Below, in pieces: positions 17,222-25,429 of a stretch of 64,000 nucleotides of DNA. The DNA lies in contig CALVDX010000006.1 of the NCBI GenBank assembly GCA_944326425.1, positions 49,198 to 113,197 on the forward strand. Reading direction: 5' to 3'. Each line of letters starts with the position of its first letter. Position 1 is the stretch's first letter. The position numbers were made by a program, and so were the translations under genes. Below the pieces are notes generated by a model that saw only the letters and a list, made by a program, of their open reading frames with translations, was not told the origin of the DNA and ran no database searches. Source of the DNA: Candidatus Gastranaerophilales bacterium. Lineage in GTDB: Bacteria > Cyanobacteriota > Vampirovibrionia > Gastranaerophilales > Gastranaerophilaceae.

Positions 17222-18659
17222 ATAATTTTATTTTCAAAATATATGAACTGCCATATTCCCTCTCCAGCAAAATTTCTTTTGCCCTGCTCCATTCCTTCAA
17301 ATAGGGAATCATCTGTCTTGACGAGTAATCAAACGGGTAGTAAAACCAGTAAGTTTTATTTTTAGGAAGGGTTTCAAGAGTACGAAAATATTCATTTTTT
17401 GAATTATTAGCCGTTATCCTTACATCTGATTTAGGGGAAAATTTAAAATAACGGCAGTAAAATAGATATTCCGATTTAGAGGCGTCATTATAAACTATTA
17501 CATCACCGGATTGATAACCGTTTATAATCTCAGATATTGCCCCCCGCGCATTCTCTTTATGTCTTTCATTATCTAAGATATCTGCCCGATAACCATGTCC
17601 TAAATATCGTCCGAAATATAAAACAAATAATAATATAACAAAAAAAGAATATATTTTTTTATTAAGTGCAGCTTTTTCAAATACAGCCGCCATAATAAGA
17701 ATTAACCCAGGGAGCAAATATAAGCAGGTTCTTTCTAACAAAGGATAAAAACTAAATACCGACATCAAAACAACAATCACTGTAACCATAAGCAGTAACA
17801 GTGAAATAAGTTTCTCTTTGTCTATAACAAATAAACCGGTTATAAAGATTATTAATCCAAACAGCACAAATTTATTAGGATCAAAAAAGTAGTTGAAATT
17901 TTTTACCGCAATAACCAATAAACGCATTGGATTAAATCCGATAAACCCGTTATGCCAATACTCTCCCATATACTTTACAGTTTCCATATCCGGCAGTACT
18001 GCAAGAATAAAATAAATACCCGAAACTAAAACAGACGGCAAAACCAAAACAATAACTTTTTTAACTATTTCTAAATCTTTTCTTAAAAACATCAATACAA
18101 CATAAGCCGCAATTATAAAAGCAGCCGGAAAAGCAAACATCAAAGCAGCTGCAAGAATAAAGGAATAAAGCACTAGTGTTTTGAATGAAACTTCTTTAAT
18201 ATTAAATTTACTTAGAAAAAATAAACATAATATTGATACAAGAACTTCGGAAGAATACTGTTTAAACTCGGCGCAATAGCAAATGAGCGGATAATTAAGT
18301 GCAAATAAAAGATTTGCAGCAATTATCGAAGTTTTATTTTTAAATATTTCTTTTGATAAAAAATAAAAAGCCGGAACTGACAACACTCCTGCTAAAAATG
18401 GAATAAAGCGTAAAACATATTGATTAAACCCGAATATATTTGCAAGCAGGTTTGACAAAACCATAAACAATGGCGGTGCCATTTGTAAATATTTTAACGG
18501 ATGAAAAAATAAGTCAAACGGAACACCAAGATTAAGCGCCAGCGAACATTCATCATGCCAGAGCGGCTCTGCAAATAAATAAAATTTCATTCTCAGAACC
18601 GCGCCTGTAATAAGAATTATAATAACAGCCGTATTATACAGCCATACTTTTTTCGTCAA
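17220..18659 (-). CDS. GT39/ArnT-like integral membrane glycosyltransferase
   Basis: 479 residues with about ten to twelve predicted membrane helices. The first extracytoplasmic loop has the acidic catalytic pattern EPLWHDECSLALNL, and SKEIFKNKTSIIAANLLFAL follows, as in polyprenyl-phosphate sugar transferases of the PMT/ArnT type. A soluble C-terminal domain of about 110 residues (from RHKENARGAISEIINGY) lies outside the membrane. Such enzymes transfer a sugar from an undecaprenyl-phosphate donor to lipid A, protein or glycan in the periplasm; the acceptor is unknown. It starts 9 bases after the aspS stop and is probably co-transcribed. Confidence 0.82.
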   Translation of the reverse strand: MTKKVWLYNTAVIIILITGAVLRMKFYLFAEPLWHDECSLALNLGVPFDLFFHPLKYLQMAPPLFMVLSNLLANIFGFNQYVLRFIPFLAGVLSVPAFYFLSKEIFKNKTSIIAANLLFALNYPLICYCAEFKQYSSEVLVSILCLFFLSKFNIKEVSFKTLVLYSFILAAALMFAFPAAFIIAAYVVLMFLRKDLEIVKKVIVLVLPSVLVSGIYFILAVLPDMETVKYMGEYWHNGFIGFNPMRLLVIAVKNFNYFFDPNKFVLFGLIIFITGLFVIDKEKLISLLLLMVTVIVVLMSVFSFYPLLERTCLYLLPGLILIMAAVFEKAALNKKIYSFFVILLFVLYFGRYLGHGYRADILDNERHKENARGAISEIINGYQSGDVIVYNDASKSEYLFYCRYFKFSPKSDVRITANNSKNEYFRTLETLPKNKTYWFYYPFDYSSRQMIPYLKEWSRAKEILLEREYGSSYILKIKL

Positions 18660-18668
18660 AATATCTTC

Positions 18669-20453
18669 CTATTTGTTATGGTTAACAGTACTCTTGATAT
18701 GGAGTTCCCTTAACTGCTGAATAGAAGCTTCACCCGGAGCATCACTCATAAGGTCTTTAGCACTGGCATTTTTCGGGAAAGCTATTACGTCACGGATTGA
18801 ATCAGTACGGCATAACAGCGCAACCAGTCTGTCCAAACCGATTGCAAGCCCTGCATGCGGCGGAGTTCCGTATTGAAGAGCGTTTACCATAAATCCGAAT
18901 TTTTCTGCCGCTTCTTCTTCTGTTAAACCAAGCGCTTTAAAGATTTTCTTTTGAACTTCAGAAGAGTGAATTCTGACAGACCCGCCGCCAAGTTCCGTAC
19001 CGTTATAAACAATATCATAAGCGATTGATTTAACGTTGCCAAGGTCGCCGCTGTCAAGTTTATCCAAATCCTCAAGGTTAGGAGAAGTAAACGGGTGGTG
19101 CATTGCCATGTATCGGCCTTCTTCTTCTGAGTATTCAAACATCGGGAAGTCTACAACCCAGAGAAGGTTATGTTTGTTTTCGTCAATCAGGTTTAATGAT
19201 TTACCGAAGTGAAGTCTCAATCTTCCCATAATGTCATAAACCAGTTTCGGCTTATCAGCAACAAAGAAGATTATATCGCCTGCAACCGCGCCGGCTCTCT
19301 CCTGAATTTGTTTTGCCTGTTCTTCTGTCACAAACTTCAATACCGGAGACTTAGCAGTACCGTCCTCTAAGTAAATAATATTTGCAAGAGCCTTGGCGCC
19401 GAAAGATACAGCCAGTTTTGTAATATCATCAATATCTTTTCTTGAATACTTAGCGCCGCCCGGTATTCTGATACCGCGTACGATGCCGCCGTTTTGAAGA
19501 GTTTTCTTAACGATTTCAAATTCTGATTGAAGAATAATATCGCCAATATCAAAAAGTTCCAACCCGAAGCGTGTATCAGGTTTATCAGAACCGTATCTGT
19601 CCATTGCTTCCTGCCACGGCATTTGAATAAACGGAGGTTTAATCTCAACACCTGCAGCCTTGAACGCTTCAACTAATAATCCTTCAACAGTACTTATAAC
19701 ATCCTGCTGTTCTACAAAAGATAATTCCATATCAATCTGCGTGAATTCAGGCTGTCTGTCCGCTCTTAAATCTTCGTCGCGAAAACATTTTGCAATTTGA
19801 TAATACTTTTCAATACCGCCGACCATTAATAACTGTTTAAAGATTTGCGGAGATTGCGGAAGTGCAAAGAATTTACCTTCCTGAACCCTTGACGGTACAA
19901 GGTAATCACGCGCACCTTCCGGAGTTGTTTTAATAAGGATAGGAGTTTCAACTTCCAGAAAATCCTGACCGTTCAAATAACTCCTGACCGCTTGCACAAT
20001 ATTATGTCTGGTCTTGAGGTTATGAAGCATTTTCTCGCTTCTAATATCTAAGTATCTGTATTTTAATCTAATATCCTCTGAAACATTTTCATCTCCGATT
20101 GCAAACGGAAGAACCTTTGATTCTGCAAGAATTTCAATTGCTTCAGGGTACATTTCAACCTGTCCGGTCGGATATTTTTCGTTATAAGTTTCTTCAGGAC
20201 GTCTTGTAATTTTTCCTGTTACTGTAATAACGTATTCACTTCTAACTCTTTCCAGAGCTTTGTGAATATCAGGGTTAATTTGCGGGTTTGCCACTATCTG
20301 AAAAAAACCGCTCCTGTCTCTTAATTCCACAAATAAAATACCGCCGAGGTCTCTTACTGTTGATACCCAGCCGGATAATGTAACCTTTTCACCAATATTA
20401 CTAAGGTTTAATTCACCGCAATTATTCGTTTTAAAACGTGTTTTCAATTTCAT
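18669..20453 (-). CDS. aspS: Aspartyl-tRNA synthetase (bacterial type)
   Basis: 594 residues with an N-terminal OB-fold anticodon domain (VTLSGWVSTVRDLGGILFVELRDRSG). The class II catalytic core has motif 2 FRDEDLRADRQPEFTQID and motif 3 GLAIGLDRLVALL; the inserted GAD domain marks the bacterial form. It charges tRNA-Asp in the cytoplasm. Whether it also mischarges tRNA-Asn cannot be judged, since no gatCAB or asnS is in the window. First gene of a short minus-strand unit with the GT39-like enzyme. Confidence 0.97.
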   Translation of the reverse strand: MKLKTRFKTNNCGELNLSNIGEKVTLSGWVSTVRDLGGILFVELRDRSGFFQIVANPQINPDIHKALERVRSEYVITVTGKITRRPEETYNEKYPTGQVEMYPEAIEILAESKVLPFAIGDENVSEDIRLKYRYLDIRSEKMLHNLKTRHNIVQAVRSYLNGQDFLEVETPILIKTTPEGARDYLVPSRVQEGKFFALPQSPQIFKQLLMVGGIEKYYQIAKCFRDEDLRADRQPEFTQIDMELSFVEQQDVISTVEGLLVEAFKAAGVEIKPPFIQMPWQEAMDRYGSDKPDTRFGLELFDIGDIILQSEFEIVKKTLQNGGIVRGIRIPGGAKYSRKDIDDITKLAVSFGAKALANIIYLEDGTAKSPVLKFVTEEQAKQIQERAGAVAGDIIFFVADKPKLVYDIMGRLRLHFGKSLNLIDENKHNLLWVVDFPMFEYSEEEGRYMAMHHPFTSPNLEDLDKLDSGDLGNVKSIAYDIVYNGTELGGGSVRIHSSEVQKKIFKALGLTEEEAAEKFGFMVNALQYGTPPHAGLAIGLDRLVALLCRTDSIRDVIAFPKNASAKDLMSDAPGEASIQQLRELHIKSTVNHNK

Positions 20454-20554
20454 TTCTCCCTATAAAAAGTATTTGCTCTAAAATTCTAACAAAAACAAAA
20501 ATAATTGTGAAGGTTTGGGGTAAATATTACATTAAAATTGTTACTTTCTAACAT

Positions 20555-20583
20555 AAAAAACGGCACAATGCTTGATTGTGCCG
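20555..20583 (-). terminator. Intrinsic terminator of the 148-aa protein gene
   Basis: On the minus strand CGGCACAAT, a 5-base loop and ATTGTGCCG make a perfect 9-bp stem, followed by TTTTTT (20560-20555). It lies 34 bases after the stop at 20617. Confidence 0.88.
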
Positions 20584-20616
20584 AATGATATTTTTATAAA
20601 TATTTTTATAACAAAT

Positions 20617-21063
20617 TTATTCTCCGGGTAACATGTCTCTTTGTATCAGACCTGTAATTTTCACGCCATTATTCAAAGAAATTGAGCCTGTATTAACATC
20701 ACCGATTATTCCGTATGCAGAGTCACCTAATCCGGGGTTATTTTCTATCTTAACCCTGTTAGTTAAAACAGCTTTCGGCGGATTTGTAGAATTCCCGTAC
20801 CTTTGACTATATTCTTTTGCCGTCATCGTCTCATAAGTACCGTCCTCTGTCTTAACTTGTAATAAACGATTTCCGTCATTATACTTGTCATTAAATTCCT
20901 CCGGACTAATCAGTTTACCGGTCATCGGATCCATTATCTGCGCTTTACCTCCGCCTATTTGCGCTGTATTGGATTTATCCGTCTTATTAAGATCCTCTAC
21001 ATCCGTTTTACGCAGCTGAGCCTTGGGCAATCCGGAATTCAGAGAAAAATTTCTAATGTTCAT
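20617..21063 (-). CDS. Protein of unknown function (148 aa)
   Basis: Starts MNIRNFSLNSGLPKAQLRK. It contains a region that looks like a short structural motif (DPMTGKLISPEEFNDKYNDG) and a beta-rich tail (GDVNTGSISLNNGVKITG). No signal peptide or membrane segment. GAAAGGAAAAC precedes the ATG, and the gene has its own terminator (20555-20583), so it is probably a single-gene transcript. Family not recognised. Confidence 0.78.
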   Translation of the reverse strand: MNIRNFSLNSGLPKAQLRKTDVEDLNKTDKSNTAQIGGGKAQIMDPMTGKLISPEEFNDKYNDGNRLLQVKTEDGTYETMTAKEYSQRYGNSTNPPKAVLTNRVKIENNPGLGDSAYGIIGDVNTGSISLNNGVKITGLIQRDMLPGE

Positions 21064-21391
21064 AAAAGTTTTCCTTTCTTCATATTAACCATAATATTCG
21101 TACGTACATGATGTATTACGGCATAAGCGCAGAAAGTTCTAATAAAAAATAATTCACCCGTCCCATCATATTATATATGGGAATTATAACTCTATTTTAA
21201 CTACATGTAAATTTATTTTTACATTTGTTATATTTGAAATTATATTAATTTATTTTCTGTATTAATAGCATTATTTTCGGCATAAATAATCAACTGCACA
21301 ATTGCGGCCCTCATCCAAATGTATGAGATTTTTATCACAGTGTTAAAGCTTTCAGTTAGTTGCACCGTTCTATCTGGTGAAGGAGAAATAA
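21064..21391. other. Intergenic region between divergent small genes
   Basis: About 330 AT-rich bases between the divergent genes at 20617-21063 and 21392-21709. I see candidate -10 sequences (for example TATAACT near 21187) but no clear -35, no hairpin with a T-run and no coding frame. Promoters for both flanking genes must lie here. Confidence 0.5.
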
Positions 21392-21709
21392 ATGTCTAAA
21401 CAGAAGCACAATCAACAATTTATGATTTTGGAAGATTTTAAACCGGAAACAGTTATTGATTCGTTCAATAAATGCATCAATAAATCAAATTGTGAATATA
21501 TGACTGTAGACATTTCTTTTCTCAATGTAATGGACGCAATGCGTGTATCAACCCTGTGCGCAGCAAATCATTATGTCAAATACCCTAACGGAAAAATTGA
21601 CTGGTATGTATCCTCACCGGAGGTCGAGTGTTTTTCAAAAGCACTGAATCTTGGCAATTCTAAATATCTGGTAAAAAATAATAACACAAGAAGCCTCAAA
21701 GAGGCATAA
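21392..21709 (+). CDS. Small STAS-like protein of unknown function (105 aa)
   Basis: The 105-residue product has an alternating beta/alpha pattern, with CEYMTVDISFLNVMDAMRVSTLC resembling the strand-loop-helix around the phosphorylatable serine of STAS domains (anti-anti-sigma type). The aligned position here reads D-A-M rather than D-S-S, so a phosphoswitch is doubtful. GAAGGAGAAATA precedes the ATG. The gene is alone, with no anti-sigma factor or sigma gene beside it. The fold assignment is tentative. Confidence 0.72.
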   Translation: MSKQKHNQQFMILEDFKPETVIDSFNKCINKSNCEYMTVDISFLNVMDAMRVSTLCAANHYVKYPNGKIDWYVSSPEVECFSKALNLGNSKYLVKNNNTRSLKEA

Positions 21710-21719
21710 TAGCACACAC

Positions 21720-21752
21720 AAAATAAAACCCGGGAGATTTAACCCTCCCGGG
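21720..21752 (-). terminator. Intrinsic terminator of the marR-hlyD operon
   Basis: CCCGGGAG (21729-21736) and CTCCCGGG (21745-21752) form an 8-bp stem. Read on the minus strand it is followed by TTTTATTTT (21728-21720). The plus-strand gene ending at 21709 may also use it, with a poorer T-run. Confidence 0.72.
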
Positions 21753-21818
21753 GAATTTCGTTGGCTCGAAATTAAGATGTTTGCAGAGTAAATTGGAAAT
21801 AGTGTGAGATTTTGGGAT

Positions 21819-22790
21819 TCACTTTGTTTTAATCTTCGTTATTACGGACAAACCCGGTAATAGTGTATAGTCGCTGACATCTTCATCAAACACAATTTTT
21901 ACGGGTACACGCTGCACTATTTTTACAAATGACCCTACAGCGTTCTCCGGCGGAAACAAACTTGCTTTTGCTCCGCTGCTTTTTTGGATTGTATCAATTT
22001 TTCCTTTGAATACTTTCCCGGGAATTGCGTCAACCCTTATTTCAACCGGCATATTTTTAACCATGCCGGCAATTTGTGTTTCTTTATAGTTTGCAACCAC
22101 CCACAAATTATCCGGCACAAGTGTAAACAGAGGTGTTCCGGGCTGTACAAGCATACCTTTTTCAACTTTTCTGTTTACAACCGTACCGTTTTGCGGTGCT
22201 ATTACATCAGTATATTCGAGCGCCAGCGCGGCCTGATCCATTTGTGCCTTTAAGGCAGCCAAATCAGCATCTGCTACATTTGAATTATCCTTAGAAAACA
22301 ATGACTGCTCAGCACTTGTTAATCTTGCTTTTGCTGATTCAAGTTTTGTTTCGGCATTATCCAGGGTTTGTTTAGATACAGCACCTGCCGCATAAAGTTT
22401 TGTATATCGGTCAACATCGGTCTGTGCAAGTTCAATTTCGGAATTTGCCGCATTTAAGGCTGCTTTTGCATTCTGCTGGTCTAAAAGCGCTTTTTCATAC
22501 ATAGCCTTTGCCTTATCGTATGCAACTATATAGTCACGTTTATCAATCCTTGCAACAACAGCCCCTGCTTTAACAGGTTTGTTATCTTCAACCAGAACTT
22601 CTACAATTTCGCCGGAGACTTTAGGCGCCACAGAAACTGTAACAGTTTCTACATAAGCATCATCGGTAGACTGGTATTTAGACATTTCGTACGCTATAAA
22701 TCCTCCAATTATCGCAACAATAACAACCAAAAAGATTGTAACCTGTTTCTTCGGTCTGAATTTATTTTTTATATGTACTTTATCACTCAT
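21819..22790 (-). CDS. HlyD/EmrA-family membrane fusion protein
   Basis: 323 residues with one N-terminal membrane helix (about 17-35, VTIFLVVIVAIIGGFIAYEM). A biotinyl-lipoyl-like domain follows (VSVAPKVSGEIVEVLVEDNKPVKAGAV), then a long helical hairpin (about 80-180) and the second half of the lipoyl/beta-barrel region (YTDVIAPQNGTVVNRKVEKG, LWVVANYKETQI). It bridges an inner-membrane transporter and a TolC channel. The adjacent genes are marR upstream (18-base gap) and a divergent tolC-like gene. No MFS EmrB or ABC partner is beside it, which is unusual. Confidence 0.92.
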   Translation of the reverse strand: MSDKVHIKNKFRPKKQVTIFLVVIVAIIGGFIAYEMSKYQSTDDAYVETVTVSVAPKVSGEIVEVLVEDNKPVKAGAVVARIDKRDYIVAYDKAKAMYEKALLDQQNAKAALNAANSEIELAQTDVDRYTKLYAAGAVSKQTLDNAETKLESAKARLTSAEQSLFSKDNSNVADADLAALKAQMDQAALALEYTDVIAPQNGTVVNRKVEKGMLVQPGTPLFTLVPDNLWVVANYKETQIAGMVKNMPVEIRVDAIPGKVFKGKIDTIQKSSGAKASLFPPENAVGSFVKIVQRVPVKIVFDEDVSDYTLLPGLSVITKIKTK

Positions 22791-22808
22791 TTTTCCTTAT
22801 TTTCCTCA

Positions 22809-23276
22809 CTAAATCTGGGTTTTTAATACTTTCCCTATAGCTTTTTGCAGCTTTTTCAGGGTTTCACAAGCTTTGTCTATTTCCTCTTCCGAGACTTCAT
22901 CATGGACATATTTAAGTTCTTCTTTAATATCACTTGTTATTTTAGTTAAAATATCTTCACCTTCTTTTGTTAATGTGGTTTGTTTTATCGGACGATTATT
23001 TCTGGTCACAAGTTCCCTTCTAACAAACCCCTTCCTCTCCAAAGATTCGACCAATCTGCCGGTATTTGCACGGTCTTTGAGTATTAACTTTGCCAAATCC
23101 CGCTGGCATACACCCTGATTGCAATATATTACATCCAGCATAGCAAACTCATCCATTGTAACCGGATAATGACTTGCACCAAAAAATTGTGCACCGTACA
23201 TCTGAAAATACTTTGATGTAAGTACCATTTCATAATATAGAGAATCTTTGTAATGTAGTTTTGTTTCTTCCATCAT
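22809..23276 (-). CDS. MarR-family transcriptional regulator
   Basis: 155 residues with the MarR winged helix-turn-helix. AMLDVIYCNQGVCQRDLAKLILKDRANTGRLVESLERKGFV is the recognition region, and RNNRPIKQTTLTKEGEDIL is the wing. It probably represses its own operon with hlyD and the divergent tolC-like gene, by binding the 18-bp palindrome at 23312-23329 between the two start codons. Two methionines begin the frame (MMEETK); either may be used, and the ribosome site is weak. Confidence 0.93.
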   Translation of the reverse strand: MMEETKLHYKDSLYYEMVLTSKYFQMYGAQFFGASHYPVTMDEFAMLDVIYCNQGVCQRDLAKLILKDRANTGRLVESLERKGFVRRELVTRNNRPIKQTTLTKEGEDILTKITSDIKEELKYVHDEVSEEEIDKACETLKKLQKAIGKVLKTQI

Positions 23277-23311
23277 TTCAAATCTTTATTCAAATATGTT
23301 GTTTTTATTAC

Positions 23312-23329
23312 ATGTTGCATTTGCAACAT
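23312..23329. promoter_or_regulatory. Palindromic operator, probable MarR binding site
   Basis: ATGTTGCA-TT-TGCAACAT is a perfect inverted repeat of 8-base arms. It lies 36 bases upstream of the marR start and about 94 bases upstream of the divergent tolC-like start. Further half sites (ATGTTG at 23296, ATGTTA at 23334) flank it. MarR proteins bind palindromes of this size in the intergenic region they control. Confidence 0.75.
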
Positions 23330-23422
23330 AATTATGTTATCATTCTTTTGAAATAAATGCAAGCAGAAATTTTTTCTTATAAAAAATAATGCTAAAATAC
23401 TTTATTAATAAGGAATTGAACG

Positions 23423-24859
23423 ATGAAGAAAGTAATAGCAGGTTTAATAGTTTTATCATTCGGGTTTATGAACACCCTTCCGGCAATTGCCGCCAATAAA
23501 GTTGAGAAAGCACAAATTGAAGCCGTAACGACTGAAAAACAAACACGGGCAGAAAAAAGAGCGCAAAAGCGGGCAGAAAAAGAAGCAAAAAAGATTAAAC
23601 AGGCTAAAAATAAACTTGAATATATCAACATGCCGTGGTTTGAACAGTTTAATGATGATTACTTAAACAGCTACATTTTGAAAGCGGTTATTAATAATAA
23701 AGATGCACAAATGGCAACAATTGCAGTAGATGAATACTATCAGGCAGCACGCGCCCAGCTTGCAGGAGAATTACCAACCGTTAATGCGGGCTTCCTCCCC
23801 GCATACACCCAGAGCGACATGCTCGGGCCTTATGACGGATGGTTTTTCGGGCTGCCAATACTTGTTAACTATGAGGCCGATTTATTCTTAAAAAATCATG
23901 ACAAAACTAAATCTTCCAAAAAACTTTATGAAGCCTCGATAATTGATGAACGCGCGGCTTATATAAGCGTTGCTTCGACTGTTGCAAGTGTATATCTGAA
24001 TATCGTAAAACTTGACGAAGTTATTGATATTCAGGAGGAAATTGTCGCGCTAAGAAAAGAAATATTTGAATTAATGCAAATATCCAACGAAGAAGGAATA
24101 GTCTCAACATCAGACCTTGTAAAAGCGCACAAATCTTATGTTGCAGGGCAATCGGAATTAACAGATTTGAAGAAAAACCGTTCAATGCTGCTTAACCAGT
24201 TGGCCGTACTTATCGGCGAAAGCTCTGATAAAGCGGAAACATTTGAACGTGCAAAGTACTCTGATATAAAATTTGCAGGAATTATTCCGGAAGAAATTCC
24301 ATCTGTTGTTATCACTAAACGTCCGGATTTTATGAAGGCAGAAAAAATGGTAGAGAAATCAGGCATTGATGTACGTGTTGCAAGGAAAGAATTCCTTCCG
24401 TCAATAAATATCGGCGGATTTGGATTATTTAATGCCTCGGATCTGGGAAGTTTATTTACAACAAATAACCTGATATGGGGGTTAAGCGGCGGAGTTATGG
24501 CAAATCTGTTTACCGGCGGAAGAAAAATCGCAAACCTGAAGATGAAAAAAGCCGGGTATGAACGGATTTTAAAGAACTATGAAAAAACCAATCTGGTAGC
24601 AATTCAGGAAATAAACGATTCTATGGTTTCAATAAAAAATGACCGCAAAAAATTTGATGACAACACAAAAATCCTTAAACTGGAAATTCAAGATTACAAG
24701 CTCGCGGAGCTTAAATACGAAACAGGGGTTATGTCTAAACTTGATTTAAATCAGATGAAAGAAAACCTGCTTGATGTTAATAAACTTATAGTAGACAACA
24801 ATTGTGAATTGTGGGTTGATTATATTTCATTGTATAAAGCAACAGGAACCAATTTATAA
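23423..24859 (+). CDS. TolC-family outer membrane efflux protein
   Basis: 478 residues with a signal peptide (MKKVIAGLIVLSFGFMNTLPAIA). A basic coiled stretch follows (EKQTRAEKRAQKRAEKEAKK), then the two-repeat helical/beta architecture of TolC-like channels: NMPWFEQFNDDYLNSYI, ARAQLAGELPTVNAGFLP, RPDFMKAEKMVEKSGIDVRVARKEFLPSINIGG. It forms the outer-membrane exit duct for the HlyD-type adaptor encoded divergently. It is probably controlled by the same MarR operator. AAGGAATTG precedes the ATG. The basic stretch after the signal peptide is atypical for the family. Confidence 0.9.
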   Translation: MKKVIAGLIVLSFGFMNTLPAIAANKVEKAQIEAVTTEKQTRAEKRAQKRAEKEAKKIKQAKNKLEYINMPWFEQFNDDYLNSYILKAVINNKDAQMATIAVDEYYQAARAQLAGELPTVNAGFLPAYTQSDMLGPYDGWFFGLPILVNYEADLFLKNHDKTKSSKKLYEASIIDERAAYISVASTVASVYLNIVKLDEVIDIQEEIVALRKEIFELMQISNEEGIVSTSDLVKAHKSYVAGQSELTDLKKNRSMLLNQLAVLIGESSDKAETFERAKYSDIKFAGIIPEEIPSVVITKRPDFMKAEKMVEKSGIDVRVARKEFLPSINIGGFGLFNASDLGSLFTTNNLIWGLSGGVMANLFTGGRKIANLKMKKAGYERILKNYEKTNLVAIQEINDSMVSIKNDRKKFDDNTKILKLEIQDYKLAELKYETGVMSKLDLNQMKENLLDVNKLIVDNNCELWVDYISLYKATGTNL

Positions 24860-24954
24860 TACATAGAACAGATTATTTTTATAAAAGAAAACTTGTAATT
24901 TAATTCTCTTATATTACAATATTTAAACGGAGATTTAATAGGATAGCCCCTTTT

Positions 24955-25212
24955 ATGGAAAACAACAGAAATGAGCAGCGCACAAGCGCAGTTGATACTA
25001 ATGATATCTTACATGCAGCAGGTAGCAATTTCCCGCTGTTTTATAACAGTCAGTATGATCTTGGCAAACATTTGACAGATTTGGAAGAAGCTGAACAAAC
25101 TAATACAAAAGGACATTTTACGCTTGCTAAAATGAATATTTCCACCAAAAGTGTCACCCCGCCCGAAGTAAATTTAAGTAAACCTAAAAGAAACTTCCTG
25201 TTTATAAAATAA
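24955..25212 (+). CDS. Small protein of unknown function (85 aa)
   Basis: A polar 85-residue frame (MENNRNEQRTSAVDTNDILH) without signal or membrane segment. It lies 95 bases downstream of the tolC-like gene and about 220 bases before the helicase gene. The ribosome site is poor: GGAGATTTAATAGGATAG lies too far upstream to be ideal. Coding composition looks normal. Family unknown; moderate doubt that it is a gene. Confidence 0.5.
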   Translation: MENNRNEQRTSAVDTNDILHAAGSNFPLFYNSQYDLGKHLTDLEEAEQTNTKGHFTLAKMNISTKSVTPPEVNLSKPKRNFLFIK

Positions 25213-25429
25213 TAATTTAAAAGAATGCTTGCACAAAAACTAAAACTATGTTTTAATACTATCAGGAGCTACGCTTCTCTATGGCAGTTTTGAAATAAGG
25301 ATATTTGGTTTAGTCTATTGAATAGATGGCTTTATTAATCAGTATTTATTATTTAATGTCATTGACGACGATTATTTAATTGTCTTTTTATTGTTGATTT
25401 TAACCCGAAAAAGGAATTAGGCTCATTAA

